Positions 42,828 to 53,480 are shown, counted from the stretch's first letter. The stretch is DNA of 64,000 nt from Christensenellaceae bacterium Phil10 (GCA_001940895.1 MSGY01000006.1:1-64000), one strand, 5' to 3'. Numbers and translations: made by a program. Notes: generated by a model from the letters alone, not told the origin.

Positions 42828-45800
42828 CTATTGCGCCGTCCAGGCCGACGTCGTCGCGTCGTATCGGTAGGTCTTGCCCTTTTCCGCCTGCACACCCGAA
42901 AGCGTTGCGGCTTTCGTTACGCTGCATACTTCTTCGTAGGTAACCACGACGTAGATGCCCGACGTGGAGTTGCTTCCCTTTCCTTCTTTCGACGTAATGC
43001 CCGTAAGAGTCGCCGAGGCTCCCGTATTGACCGCTCCGCCGCCCGTCGACAGAATATTTCCGCCGAATGCGCCGTTGATATTCATCGTTCCGTTTACGGT
43101 TATTACCGAGTCTCCTCTTGCCGCGCCGGGATAAGGACAGGTGCTTATGTCGGTAAAGGTATGGTCGTACGTTATCGCTTTTCCGTTAAGATTATACGTC
43201 GCGCCCGGCTTTACGGTAAGCGTCGCGCCCGGCATAAATTTGAACGAATAGTCCTGCGTAAACGTCGTGCCGTCCTCGAGCGTTATATCGGTCCTGCCGT
43301 CGACGGGGAAAAACACTTTTTCGGACGACATCGTTATTTCGCACTTGAACACGGCAACTTTTATACTTGTATAGCCGTCCTTTACGCTTCCGTAAAGTTT
43401 AAGTCCCACGCGGTTTTCAGAGAAAGTCTTTACGATTTTGCTGTCAGTCCCCACAAGCCTTAACAGTCCGCTCGACGCGTCGCTTCCGTCTGACGAAACG
43501 AACACAATGTACGCCTCGTTAATCTGAGCGGGAACCGTAATGCCCATTTTTTCCTGTGCGCTCGTCGCTATTTTCGCATAGCCTTTAAGCGTGCTGCCTT
43601 TGTTTATCGTAAGCGTAACCCGAATGCTGCGAAGTTCGTATTGGCTGAACGGGAACTGCGTCGGATTGTCCACCGAAAAGCTTCCGCCGAAAGCCACTGT
43701 CGTTCCGAGAATTTTATCGTTGCCGACGTATCTTGCCGACGACACCGTGCCACCCATCCAGCCCGAAAGATGCAGATTTTCTACTACCGTCGAGTTGTTT
43801 GCCGTTATTTCTCCCGACCCTTTAATATATCCGTATACTTCAAGAGCCGCGTTATTCAGTACGATATTACCGTTAAGAATAACCTCGCTGTAACCGCCGG
43901 ATATTCTGTTCTGTCCCGTTCCTGCCTGTCGACTTCCCGTCAATGCGCCGACGATAAACGAACCGTATACGGTAATATTCGTTCCCTCGGGTACGGTCAG
44001 AGTACGATAAAGCATCGGCGTTCCGTTGGACGCGGGATGAGCGCCGTAGTTTTCCGAGCCGTCCTCACCTCCGCCAACGTGTCCTTTTACGTCGGTTTCG
44101 CTGAACGGCACGAGAAGGGTTACGCCCGTTTTAACGGTGCGGTACGCATTATCGTTGTATAATACGTCCGCAATAGATTTTTCGGCAAACGCCGTATCGG
44201 TCGTTACGATAACGACGTTTCCGCTTTTCGCGTTGAACAGGGCGTCCTCTATCGTATAATAACTTTCGCCGATTTTTACGCCCTTGACTTTAACGTAACA
44301 TACGCCGTCCGCCAAGCGATAGTTGTCGGAAGTCATCGTAACGACGCTCTTATAAGTGCCCGCCGCCGTAAACGAAGATACGTCGAAAGTCAAAGTATAA
44401 TATTCGGCTGAAAGTTCGTTTCCTTTATAAATCACGACGGGCCGTATTTCGTGCGCGTTTCCGTCGTAAACAAATTCGAAAATATTTGAGAAAATGCTCG
44501 TTTCCGCTTTTTTCACATCAACGGATATATTAAGCGTAAAATCGTTGTGGTTTTCGGGATCGGCATTATATATCGCCTCGTACGCGCCTTTTTTGCACAC
44601 GGGAATTTCGGAAAGATTTTTCCATCTGTATCCCGCGTCGAGCGCAACGTCCGAAAGCCTTTGCGCGGGATCGTACGTTATTGCAATCAATTTGCCGTAA
44701 GAAACGTCCGCGTAGTCGGCCTTTGCCATTTCGACGGAAGATGTATCGTTCGTAAACTCATAGTTTCCGTTTGCGTCGGCGGCATATGCGACGTATTGAC
44801 CTGCGTTTATAAATTCACACGCAACGCCGTCTTTTCTGAAAACTACGGTTGCAGACGCTTCGTTGCCGTTAACGTCAGTGAACACTGCCGTGACGGTTTG
44901 CGAAGTACCGTCGTAAACGTGTCCCGTCAGCCCGCCCCACGTAAGAGTCGCCTGTTTTTTGTTTACGGTCAGAACACCCGGAACGAAAGTAATATCGTAA
45001 TTTCGGTGCGAAAGCCCCGAAATTTTTATTTCGTGCGTTCCGGCGCCGTAGCCGTCAATCTGATATTGCGCCGTACCGAGGTCCGCTCCTTCGTCGCCCG
45101 CTACCAATCCCTGCGTACTATAAGTATTCACGAACACTTCGCCGAAGGTTATCGTAACGTCGTTTGCGGTAACGGTAAGAGGCGCCCTGTTTATCGTCAG
45201 ATTGATTTGTCCTTCCTCGTCAGAAAGCAGACCGTCGTTATCGTGAACTTTGAAATATACGACGTAAGAACCCGCATTGTTGAATTCAGGAACGGTATCG
45301 GAATATTCGCCGCCTTCTGTTTTATAGGTTATCGTATAATGAGTGCCATCCGCGGCGGTTACAAAAACCGAATGATATTTACCGTCGTATATAACCGTCT
45401 CGTCCTTAAAGGTTATGTCGAAATTGACGTTGACCAGAGTAACGCTGAACGAATAATTTATATCGTAGCAATCCGCGTTGGTAACGGAAAGACCGCTCAG
45501 GTCGAAGTCACCTATATTATCGTGCGTGCCTTCTGTATTGACGTTCAGCGATACGACGCCGTTGACCTCGTCGCTTCCCTGCAATCCTTTTATTTCAAGT
45601 CTGTCCGCAGTTGCGCTGAAACCGTCCCTCAATGCGGCACGGGCGGTAAGACTTATATTAAGAGCGCGTTTGTGCGCCACCTTGAAGGTTTTGCTTTCGA
45701 TTTCGCCCGATAAAATATAATTGTCGCTTAAACCGTTTAAAGTTGCAGATACGCTGTATAAACCGCCCACTTTGTCATAACGATTATAATTTGTTACATA

Positions 45801-47828
45801 GGAAACGTTTAAGGTATCGCTACCGTACAATCCTTCGGCGGTTATCGCGAATTCGGGACACGGGTCGCCGTAAGTCAAGTCGGCAACGTCGTTTATAGTT
45901 ACTGTTATTTCTCGCGGCGATACGGTAAGAGTGCCGTCTTTTACGGTAACCGAATAATTTTCGGACGCCGTTACGCTTGCGGTAATCGCATAATTATCGA
46001 CCGCGTCGCCCTTTCTGTAATCTGTTGAAATTTCCGCGGTTGCCTTGTCCGAAAACCTCAGACCCTCGATTATTGCCGCGACGTCCGACGGAAAATCGTC
46101 GCCGTAAACGATACCGCGGGAGGGCAACGTGACGGTGAGAGGCGCTTTGTTTACCGTAAGCGTCAGTTGATTTCCTTCGTCGGTTTCGGTAATATACCTG
46201 AATTCATAATTATCCGAAGTAAGCCCCGAAACATTCTTTACCGCGAACTCGCCCGTGCGTGTTGCATTTTGTCTTATCGTGATTTCGCCCTGCGTCAGGA
46301 CGTAGTTCATATAATTTATTTCGCCGCTTATTTCGCTTACGTCTCCCGTAAAATTAACGGGTATCCAGTTGAGAGTCGGAAGTCGTTCGCCGTAAAAAAC
46401 AGATATATCGGGAAGGGAAACTCTGATTTCGGCAACGGCCTTTTTTACGGTTACTTTCGCTTCGCCGACAACCTTATCCTTGTGATTTTTTCTGGATATT
46501 TTGACGAATACGCTGTATTCGCCTGCGTTTTCGAACGCCGGAGCGGTTGTCGAAAAATCACCCATTGCGCCGGTGCCGTACAGAATTACGTCGCCTTCAA
46601 GGCAGTTTACGCCGGGAAGGTGCGCTTTACCGTCGGCATATACGTACTCGGTATCGTAAACGCTGACGTCGGTTATCGTAAGCGGAGTTATCGAAATGTC
46701 GATGTTTTTTCCGCTTTCGATTTCCTTATAAGTTTCAAGCCCGTATTCTTCCGCCGAAAGAACGACCCTGACTTTGAACTTATAGTTTCCGACGTCGGGA
46801 CAATCTATTCCGACGCGGGGCAGATAATAATTCCCGTCGTTTTCAACGGGGATAATCTTATCTTTTTCCCCATTCTTATACCAGACGTAAACGTAATCGC
46901 CGTCGTCGTTTTGTTCGTATTTTCTCTCGAACACGCCAAGACTTCCGTATTCTTCCTGGGTATTGACGTTTCTTACAAACCACTCGTATTTATACGTTAT
47001 TCCTTGTACTTCGAACGCCGCGGCGCTTAAATTCGCAACTATCCCCTTATCAGCGTCGTACGGTATATTTGTAAAGTTAAGGCAAATCTCCGCGCCGACG
47101 GGACTGTCGTCGATTCGGATTTTTGCACCGAATCCGGTATTTTCACCCTTCATAACCGCCGAAGTCGCGTCGACGGGAGTCTTTGTTTCGTCTTCTCTGT
47201 CGTACCAGCCGTCGAAAAGAAAACCTTCGGGTACGACAAGTTTATTCTGTGCGGATAAAAACATATCCGAAATACTCTCTCCCGTTTCCACGGCGTCGTA
47301 TACTTCTATAGCCGCGCCCGTGAAATCGTAAAACGTAAGCGTGTACTTCTTTGGAGTGAACGTTGCGTAAACTTTTATATCTGCAGTAACGTTATCAAAC
47401 GGTCTGTTCCAGCCCTCAAAATCGTATCCTTCCTTATCGACGACAGGGGCGACCGCCGCTCCTCCGTATTCGACGGGCTGTGTTTCAATCATGTTTTCCC
47501 CGTCGTAAAAAGTCACCGTAAACGTCCTAATTTCCCATTTTCCGTAAACAATGCTGCCGTCTTCGGGCGTTTTTTCAAGCGGTATGGTCAGTTCTTTATC
47601 GATAAACCACCCCACGAAGTCGTATCCCGTTTTGGTAGTGGGCGTAAACCTCAGCACTTTCGATGCGTCGTAACTTTCGCGGAATACTTCGTCACCGTCC
47701 ATAAGAGTAACATATGAGGTTCCTACGTCGTCCGAAACCTGCTCGTGAACGCACGCGCAAAAACTCGCTGTCAGCATAATCAAAACAATCAGCGTAAGAC
47801 AAATCCTAATACGTCTTCTTTTTTTCAT
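42828..47828 (-). CDS. Giant secreted protein with InlB-type and MBG repeats and a C-terminal beta-solenoid
   Basis: The 1666-residue protein has an N-terminal signal sequence ending near a possible lipobox (SFCAC). Three InlB/Listeria-Bacteroides repeats follow (about 40-230, with GYDFVGW, GYDFEGW and GFLFDGW), then a tandem series of MBG-type beta domains (about 390-1130, for example APLTVTANDVTITFGE), and a Gly/Asn-rich beta-solenoid-like C-terminal part (about 1200-1666). There is no LPXTG or SLH anchor. It lies 13 bases after another giant gene and shares an operon with an ABC exporter. A cell-surface or adhesin role is likely. Confidence 0.85.
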   Translation of the reverse strand: MKKRRRIRICLTLIVLIMLTASFCACVHEQVSDDVGTSYVTLMDGDEVFRESYDASKVLRFTPTTKTGYDFVGWFIDKELTIPLEKTPEDGSIVYGKWEIRTFTVTFYDGENMIETQPVEYGGAAVAPVVDKEGYDFEGWNRPFDNVTADIKVYATFTPKKYTLTFYDFTGAAIEVYDAVETGESISDMFLSAQNKLVVPEGFLFDGWYDREDETKTPVDATSAVMKGENTGFGAKIRIDDSPVGAEICLNFTNIPYDADKGIVANLSAAAFEVQGITYKYEWFVRNVNTQEEYGSLGVFERKYEQNDDGDYVYVWYKNGEKDKIIPVENDGNYYLPRVGIDCPDVGNYKFKVRVVLSAEEYGLETYKEIESGKNIDISITPLTITDVSVYDTEYVYADGKAHLPGVNCLEGDVILYGTGAMGDFSTTAPAFENAGEYSVFVKISRKNHKDKVVGEAKVTVKKAVAEIRVSLPDISVFYGERLPTLNWIPVNFTGDVSEISGEINYMNYVLTQGEITIRQNATRTGEFAVKNVSGLTSDNYEFRYITETDEGNQLTLTVNKAPLTVTLPSRGIVYGDDFPSDVAAIIEGLRFSDKATAEISTDYRKGDAVDNYAITASVTASENYSVTVKDGTLTVSPREITVTINDVADLTYGDPCPEFAITAEGLYGSDTLNVSYVTNYNRYDKVGGLYSVSATLNGLSDNYILSGEIESKTFKVAHKRALNISLTARAALRDGFSATADRLEIKGLQGSDEVNGVVSLNVNTEGTHDNIGDFDLSGLSVTNADCYDINYSFSVTLVNVNFDITFKDETVIYDGKYHSVFVTAADGTHYTITYKTEGGEYSDTVPEFNNAGSYVVYFKVHDNDGLLSDEEGQINLTINRAPLTVTANDVTITFGEVFVNTYSTQGLVAGDEGADLGTAQYQIDGYGAGTHEIKISGLSHRNYDITFVPGVLTVNKKQATLTWGGLTGHVYDGTSQTVTAVFTDVNGNEASATVVFRKDGVACEFINAGQYVAYAADANGNYEFTNDTSSVEMAKADYADVSYGKLIAITYDPAQRLSDVALDAGYRWKNLSEIPVCKKGAYEAIYNADPENHNDFTLNISVDVKKAETSIFSNIFEFVYDGNAHEIRPVVIYKGNELSAEYYTLTFDVSSFTAAGTYKSVVTMTSDNYRLADGVCYVKVKGVKIGESYYTIEDALFNAKSGNVVIVTTDTAFAEKSIADVLYNDNAYRTVKTGVTLLVPFSETDVKGHVGGGEDGSENYGAHPASNGTPMLYRTLTVPEGTNITVYGSFIVGALTGSRQAGTGQNRISGGYSEVILNGNIVLNNAALEVYGYIKGSGEITANNSTVVENLHLSGWMGGTVSSARYVGNDKILGTTVAFGGSFSVDNPTQFPFSQYELRSIRVTLTINKGSTLKGYAKIATSAQEKMGITVPAQINEAYIVFVSSDGSDASSGLLRLVGTDSKIVKTFSENRVGLKLYGSVKDGYTSIKVAVFKCEITMSSEKVFFPVDGRTDITLEDGTTFTQDYSFKFMPGATLTVKPGATYNLNGKAITYDHTFTDISTCPYPGAARGDSVITVNGTMNINGAFGGNILSTGGGAVNTGASATLTGITSKEGKGSNSTSGIYVVVTYEEVCSVTKAATLSGVQAEKGKTYRYDATTSAWTAQ

Positions 47829-47841
47829 TTTTCTTTCCTTC

Positions 47842-50800
47842 TTATAATGTTGCGGGAGTAATAATAACTCCCGTTTCTTTTATTTCTTCCTGCCAAAAAT
47901 AATTGCTCGCGGATTGCGAATTGTACAAATAAAACATAAAATCGCCCGTACCTGCGGCCATCGGCAACGCCTGCCCCTGCGCCTGCAAAATTTTGTTCGA
48001 ACTGTCTTTCAGCACCGCAATATTTACGGCGTATCCGGTCAGACTTTCGGTTTCGGCCTCCGACATGTCCAGATACGAATAGTTATAGCCTCCTCCGTAG
48101 AAGGCAATGCCTCCGTGCACGTATTCCTCGTCGCCTATCTGCGCCGTAATATAATCGAATTTACTTCCCGCGTTCTGATTTTTCACCTCGGTAAGCATTG
48201 CGGATACGTTAAGTCTAAGTTTATCGCTTGCGTCCGAAGTAGTTTCGATAAGCGTGCTGCTGTCGACGTTGGACAGTTTTTTCCAGTCGAGAATCTTCAC
48301 GTCGCCTACTATTCTCAAAGCCGAAGCAAGGGACGTCGCTGCGCAATTTTCCCAGCCTTTGATGCCGCCGTTGAGCATTGTACCCGAGAAGTGCGTTTCC
48401 ATTCCTATCGAGAAAAGTCCCGACGTCTCCAGAACGGAATTTTTCAAAGTTACGTCCGTGATTAAATAACGCTCGTTGAAATAATCGTCGCTCGCATTGT
48501 TAGCGTCGTATTCGTAATATGCCGCCCCGTCCGCGGTTTTCAGGCGATACTGTTCGAATTCGCCGTTTTCGTTCAGCCCCGACCTGACGGCGCGGTTGCT
48601 TCCCGTTTTCAGAATGAATTCTCTTGCGTTTGAAAGCACGCAACTTTCGATACTCACGTTTATACGTTCGTTTTCCGCCTTAAAACTTCCGATTTCGTCC
48701 ATTATCGGGTTTCCGCCGTCACCGCCGCCGAAGATTCTCACCGTAGTGCGTCCGTTGGAAACGCGGCTGTTCAGAAGCCTTACTCCGTCGGACGCTATTT
48801 CGAGCGTCGTTCCGGTATTGTTCAGTTCCGAAAGATTGAATTTTCCGTCGCCGTCGTAAAGACTTTCGTCTTTGCAACCTTTTAAAACGACGTTGTCGAT
48901 AATTACCCCGTCCTCTCTCACCAGGAAAGCGACGTTATCCTGAGCTTTGACCGCGGCGGAGGTTATGGACACAAAATCGAGCGGTCCTTTGAAAATAACG
49001 GGATTACCCGTGCCGTCTTCGCATTTTGTAAAGTAATCGGCGTTGATTTCAAAACCGTTGCCGTAAACGTCGGCGGCAAATTCCATAACGTACAGCACCG
49101 AAGGACGACCCGCTCCTTTGTTCTCGTAAAACTGCCAGTCGTATGTCGTAAGCATGGTTTTTACGTCCTTCTGCAATTCTTCGACGTTTAATACGTTGCC
49201 GTTGTCGTCGGTGCCGAGCATTACGTTATCGGTAAGCACGACCCGCTGTTTCTGTACGGTCGCGCGCTTAAGGTCGCGGTAATTGCCGGCAAAAACGCCT
49301 TCCTTCACGCTTCGAATTTTGATTTCGGCCTTGAAATCGGTGCCGAAATAAGCGTTATATTTTTCGAGTTCTGCGCAAAGAGTCGTTACTCCGTCGGTAT
49401 TCGCGGATATTTCGTTGCCCGAAACGTTCAGAAGATTTCCGGGGTCGGAATAGACCGCGCCGCAAAAATCGAGAAGAGTTTCCGCGTCTTCGGATTCGTC
49501 TCCTTCCGTTCTGACGACCAAAGGCATTTTGCGATAACGGGACAACCCGTCCGCCGCCCTGCTTCCCACGGCGAGAACGTTCTCGATGCCGTATTCTTTC
49601 GCGCCGTCGACGAATTCGACCGAAAGTACGTTTGCAACGACCTCGACGGTTTTTATTACCTTGTAAATTTCTTTATCGCCCTTTTTCGCAACTACTTCAA
49701 TCGTTGCCTTGCCGCGTTTCTTCGCGGTTATATCGGCGTTTATTCCGTCGGATACGATTTCGATTACGTCCTCTCCTTCGGAAACCGTCCAAACGAACGT
49801 AAGTCCTGCGTCGTCGAAATCGGAATAGGCGACGTACGATACCTCGGTTTTGTTTTTCTGATAAATCGTTCCGTCGGAAGTACGGTGATAGGACGTGTGA
49901 ACGTCAAAGGAATAATCCCTGAATTTAACTTCGATATAAAAAGGTTTGCCGTCCTTCCCGTAAATCACCGCCGTTTTGTCCGTGTCTTCAAACTCGTTTA
50001 CGTCTATGGTAATTTTGTAACGGTAAAGGTCGTTTTCTTCCCCTATAATATGAAAATCACTGATTGCGCCGATTTCCGACACGTCCGCGTCCGATTGTTC
50101 CAGGGGAATCTGCGATTCGACGTAAATGACCGCCGTATCCGCGCCGTTTTTCAGCGAGAGAACGGCGTTGTCCGACATGCCGTTTACCGCAATACCCTCG
50201 TCTCCCTTCTTCACGTTTACGGACGCGTTGACGGTTCTTACGATGCCTCCGCCTATTCCGTCGGGACACTCCGCCCTGATTTCGGCCGTACCGCTCAATA
50301 GTGCTTTCGCGTCTCCCGTTACGGGGTTTATCTTCAGAATATCCTCGTCAGAGCTGCTCCATATTATTCTCGCGCCCGATGCGGACGAGGGATAAACCGT
50401 TGCCGAAAAGCGGTTTACTCCTCCCGTAAGTCCGACGAAAAGATTGCCTTCCTCGTCGGTTAAGACGATTTCGTCATTTACGCAAGGCGTTATATTTATC
50501 GCTTTATCGGTAAAAACGTTTACGATAACGCTGTCTTTGAATCCTTTCTCGACGGACGTCGCCGTAATACGCGCTTTTCCGACGTCGGTTATCGTAAGCA
50601 ATCCGTCCGCGCTGACTTCTATACCTTCCGCGTCTTCTCCGTTCACGCCGGACGCCGAAAAAACGTATTTTTGGTTTCTGGCGTTTACGGGTTCGACCTG
50701 AGCCGTCAGCCGCATCGTGGTCGCGCCGTTGAAATCGACGTTTATAAACCCTTCGTCGTTCTGCGTGGTAATGCGTATGCCGCTTACGGGAATATCCGTA

Positions 50801-50889
50801 TATATGCCCGCCGCCTTTCCTACCGAAAACAGCGCTATCATAAAAATAACGGGTATAATCAGCATCAGAGCCATTACTCTTTTTTTCAT
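47842..50889 (-). CDS. Large secreted protein with bacterial Ig-like domains and beta-helix region
   Basis: The 1015-residue protein starts with a signal peptide (MKKRVMALMLIIPVIFMIAL) without a lipobox. Big_2-type Ig domains occupy the first half (for example YPSSASGARIIWSSSDEDIL and SGTAEIRAE), and a parallel beta-helix-like segment follows (about 580-900, VIIDNVVLKG, GVRLLNSRVSNG). No anchor or catalytic motif is recognised. It starts one base after the permease stop codon, with GGAGGG upstream, so its translation seems tied to the exporter. Confidence 0.83.
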   Translation of the reverse strand: MKKRVMALMLIIPVIFMIALFSVGKAAGIYTDIPVSGIRITTQNDEGFINVDFNGATTMRLTAQVEPVNARNQKYVFSASGVNGEDAEGIEVSADGLLTITDVGKARITATSVEKGFKDSVIVNVFTDKAINITPCVNDEIVLTDEEGNLFVGLTGGVNRFSATVYPSSASGARIIWSSSDEDILKINPVTGDAKALLSGTAEIRAECPDGIGGGIVRTVNASVNVKKGDEGIAVNGMSDNAVLSLKNGADTAVIYVESQIPLEQSDADVSEIGAISDFHIIGEENDLYRYKITIDVNEFEDTDKTAVIYGKDGKPFYIEVKFRDYSFDVHTSYHRTSDGTIYQKNKTEVSYVAYSDFDDAGLTFVWTVSEGEDVIEIVSDGINADITAKKRGKATIEVVAKKGDKEIYKVIKTVEVVANVLSVEFVDGAKEYGIENVLAVGSRAADGLSRYRKMPLVVRTEGDESEDAETLLDFCGAVYSDPGNLLNVSGNEISANTDGVTTLCAELEKYNAYFGTDFKAEIKIRSVKEGVFAGNYRDLKRATVQKQRVVLTDNVMLGTDDNGNVLNVEELQKDVKTMLTTYDWQFYENKGAGRPSVLYVMEFAADVYGNGFEINADYFTKCEDGTGNPVIFKGPLDFVSITSAAVKAQDNVAFLVREDGVIIDNVVLKGCKDESLYDGDGKFNLSELNNTGTTLEIASDGVRLLNSRVSNGRTTVRIFGGGDGGNPIMDEIGSFKAENERINVSIESCVLSNAREFILKTGSNRAVRSGLNENGEFEQYRLKTADGAAYYEYDANNASDDYFNERYLITDVTLKNSVLETSGLFSIGMETHFSGTMLNGGIKGWENCAATSLASALRIVGDVKILDWKKLSNVDSSTLIETTSDASDKLRLNVSAMLTEVKNQNAGSKFDYITAQIGDEEYVHGGIAFYGGGYNYSYLDMSEAETESLTGYAVNIAVLKDSSNKILQAQGQALPMAAGTGDFMFYLYNSQSASNYFWQEEIKETGVIITPATL

Positions 50890-50890
50890 A

Positions 50891-52552
50891 TCAGTCGCCC
50901 TCCGTAAGCGCGTCGAAACGTTTTCTTATGCCCGAAAAAGCATACGCCGCCGCGCAGGCAAGCGCCGTTACCGCGCCCGCACCCGCAAAAAGATAAGTAA
51001 ACAGCCCGTAATTCTTGCCTTTTAGTCCCTGCATCACGTTTACGGCGAGAGGTATCCCGCCGAGAACGAGCGCAAGTAATATTCCTATTACTATTATTAA
51101 CGATACGTTATTGTTCGTTTCCCTCACCACGTTGTCGTCGTCGAAGGAAAACCTCGGCTTGTTCAGGTCCTTTCTCGTGGCAATAAGAATCTCGGCGACG
51201 CTTAATATCATTACCACGACAAATACGAACAGGCCTTCGGGTACGGAAACGAATTTTTTCCCGGCGAGTACGGCCGCCGTAATGCCTGCCGACAACGCCG
51301 AAACCGTAACGTTCATAGCGATTTTAGGCGCCAGCACGTCGGTTATTTTAAGAGGAAGCGTCTTCAGCATGTAAAACGCCCTGCCGTCCCTGCTGACGTT
51401 GGTCGCGGGAAAAGTATTCGTCAACGCGCCGAAAAGCACGGTAAGAAATATTGCGAGTTCGAAATCGTTCTCGACGAATACGAGCGTCTTGAGAAGACTT
51501 TTTCCTATCGTCATGCAAAAATAGACCATAAGGGGCATTATCGCCGCAACCGAAAAGTATTCCACCGCGTAATCGGGCGTTAATAAAACCGTTTCGAATT
51601 CCTTTACGAAAAGGCTTGTTCTTGCGGACATGCGACGACGGAGTTTCCCGTCCGAAAATATTATTTTTCCGCCGCGCGTGTTTTGTATTTTCATCGCCTT
51701 ATTAAAAAGAGCGGACGTTACGAAAAGTCCCGTTACGGCGGACGCGACGGTAATCGCCAGAAGAATTCCGAAGTTCTTTCCCGCTTCGATGCCGAGAGTA
51801 AACCGCGCGATAAAGTTTGCGGGAACGAGTTTGTCCGTTACGTTTATGATTGCCGTCATCGTTTTTTCCGAAAAGAAAAACTTTATCTCGCCCGTAGACA
51901 TCAGGGTGCGCATAAAGTCGAGGACGTTCGCGTAACCCCAGAACAACAAAAACATTATGGCGGTTATCACGATAAAAAGACTTAAGTATTTGGACTGGAA
52001 AAATCTTTTTATATAATAATACGGCATGCAAAGTACCGACGACGCCGCAAGCGACGCGAACGGAATCAGCAACGCCGCAAAAACCGAAAGCGCAATATAA
52101 CCCGCGCCCTGCCCCGTTACCGCGGCGAAAACCGATATGAACGGAAGCGTCGCGATGAGCGAAGTCAGCGTCTGTTTAAAATAAACGCTGATAACCTTCG
52201 ACAAAAACACCGTGCTCGCTTTTACGGGCAAAGTTATAAGAATCTGCCTGTCGTCGCTTTCGAACAGCGCGCGGTTTATCATGCTTACGCCGCTGATAAT
52301 GCCTATCAGAAAAACCGACTCGTAAACGAGCGTCATTATCTCGAATTGTCTTGCCCTGACGTCGGCGACGCCGTACATACGTATAGCCGTGTATTTTTCG
52401 ACGAACGCGCCGAAAACCTCAACGATTACGAAAAGCATAAGCGCAAGTAGCGCGAGCGTCAGAATAGCGCCGACGTAATCGATATTCTTCTTATCGCGGC
52501 GGAAATAAGAAAGTTTCTCGCACAACTGTTTTTTAAGAAGCACTCCGAGCAT
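50891..52552 (-). CDS. Large ABC-2 type permease of the giant-protein operon
   Basis: The 553-residue membrane protein has about twelve predicted helices in two halves, separated by a soluble loop near 300-330, as in putative ABC exporters of Clostridia. It has no ATPase domain and pairs with the ATPase gene ending two bases upstream. The ATG at 52552 is preferred; the longer frame starts with a TTG inside the ATPase gene. Confidence 0.85.
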   Translation of the reverse strand: MLGVLLKKQLCEKLSYFRRDKKNIDYVGAILTLALLALMLFVIVEVFGAFVEKYTAIRMYGVADVRARQFEIMTLVYESVFLIGIISGVSMINRALFESDDRQILITLPVKASTVFLSKVISVYFKQTLTSLIATLPFISVFAAVTGQGAGYIALSVFAALLIPFASLAASSVLCMPYYYIKRFFQSKYLSLFIVITAIMFLLFWGYANVLDFMRTLMSTGEIKFFFSEKTMTAIINVTDKLVPANFIARFTLGIEAGKNFGILLAITVASAVTGLFVTSALFNKAMKIQNTRGGKIIFSDGKLRRRMSARTSLFVKEFETVLLTPDYAVEYFSVAAIMPLMVYFCMTIGKSLLKTLVFVENDFELAIFLTVLFGALTNTFPATNVSRDGRAFYMLKTLPLKITDVLAPKIAMNVTVSALSAGITAAVLAGKKFVSVPEGLFVFVVVMILSVAEILIATRKDLNKPRFSFDDDNVVRETNNNVSLIIVIGILLALVLGGIPLAVNVMQGLKGKNYGLFTYLFAGAGAVTALACAAAYAFSGIRKRFDALTEGD

Positions 52553-52554
52553 TT

Positions 52555-53328
52555 TTATTCGTTCTCCGCTTTTTCGCAATCGTAATAAGCGTCGATAATT
52601 TCGTCGTTATCACGACTTTCGTTTTTAAGGTCGATTTCGGTTACTATTTCGCCGCTCGCGATTATTATCGTCCGGTCGCAGATTCTGCGCACTATATCGA
52701 GATTATGCGAAGAAAACAGTATGGTCTTTCCGTTTTTTACGTAATCGCGCATAAACGAAATCACCGCGTTTTGCGTACGGGGGTCGAGGCCGAGCATAGG
52801 TTCGTCCAGAATCCATAATTCGGGGTCGTGCATCAGAGAACCCATCATACAGATTTTCTGTTTCATTCCGTGCGAATAACCGGAAATAAGTTTTTTCACG
52901 CTGTCGCCCAGCCTGAACACTTTTTCGAGAGATTCGTATTTAGCTTGTCTTTCTTCCGTGGGTACGCCGTACACGTCGGCCATAAAAGACAGATACTGCG
53001 TTCCCGTCATTTTCTGAAAAACGGTGTGGTTGTCCGTCACGAAAGAAAAGCGGCGTTTTGCCTCCACGGGATTTTTTTCGATATCGTATCCCGCTATCGT
53101 GATTTTTCCTTCGCTTAAAGGAATCATTCCCGTTATACATTTGAGCGTCGTGGATTTTCCGGCGCCGTTTGCGCCCAGAATACCGAGTATTTCTCCACGC
53201 TTGCAGGTAAAAGAAATATTCTTTACGGCATAATCGGATTTTTTATCGTATTTTTTATAAAGTCCGTTAACCTCTAAAGGAGCGCCGTCGATTACCTGCG
53301 CCGTTCGTTCGTGTTTCTGTTTTTTCAT
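52555..53328 (-). CDS. ABC transporter ATP-binding protein of the giant-protein operon
   Basis: The 257-residue ATPase has Walker A GANGAGKST, signature ISGYSHGMKQK, Walker B LWILDEPMLGLD and the switch His (FSSHN). The signature is YSHGM rather than LSGGQ, as in Nod/Drr-type exporters. The start at 53328 follows AGGG; two earlier in-frame ATGs exist. It heads the operon. Confidence 0.88.
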   Translation of the reverse strand: MKKQKHERTAQVIDGAPLEVNGLYKKYDKKSDYAVKNISFTCKRGEILGILGANGAGKSTTLKCITGMIPLSEGKITIAGYDIEKNPVEAKRRFSFVTDNHTVFQKMTGTQYLSFMADVYGVPTEERQAKYESLEKVFRLGDSVKKLISGYSHGMKQKICMMGSLMHDPELWILDEPMLGLDPRTQNAVISFMRDYVKNGKTILFSSHNLDIVRRICDRTIIIASGEIVTEIDLKNESRDNDEIIDAYYDCEKAENE

Positions 53329-53395
53329 TCTTCTTTCCCTAGTCATCAAAATCATGACTTATATTAAATAAACAATTCGCCGATAAATATTATTT

Positions 53396-53454
53396 GACAA
53401 ATTTATATTTATATAAATTGTTTATATTATACAAATATTTGTCGGATTTGTCAA
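53396..53454 (-). promoter_or_regulatory. Consensus promoter of the giant-protein operon with repeated ATTTGTC
   Basis: The minus strand reads TTGACA (53449-53454), 17 bp, TATAAT (53426-53431). The plus strand carries ATTTGTC twice in tandem (53437-53443 and 53446-53452) across the -35 and spacer, and its inverted copy GACAAAT at 53396-53402 downstream. These may be binding sites for an unknown regulator. Confidence 0.7.
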
Positions 53455-53480
53455 ACAAAAACTTCCCGCGATGAAAATCG

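Noticed and set aside
42828-50889. Sortase-anchored or S-layer surface proteins
   Set aside because: No LPXTG-type C-terminus or SLH domain was found in either giant protein.
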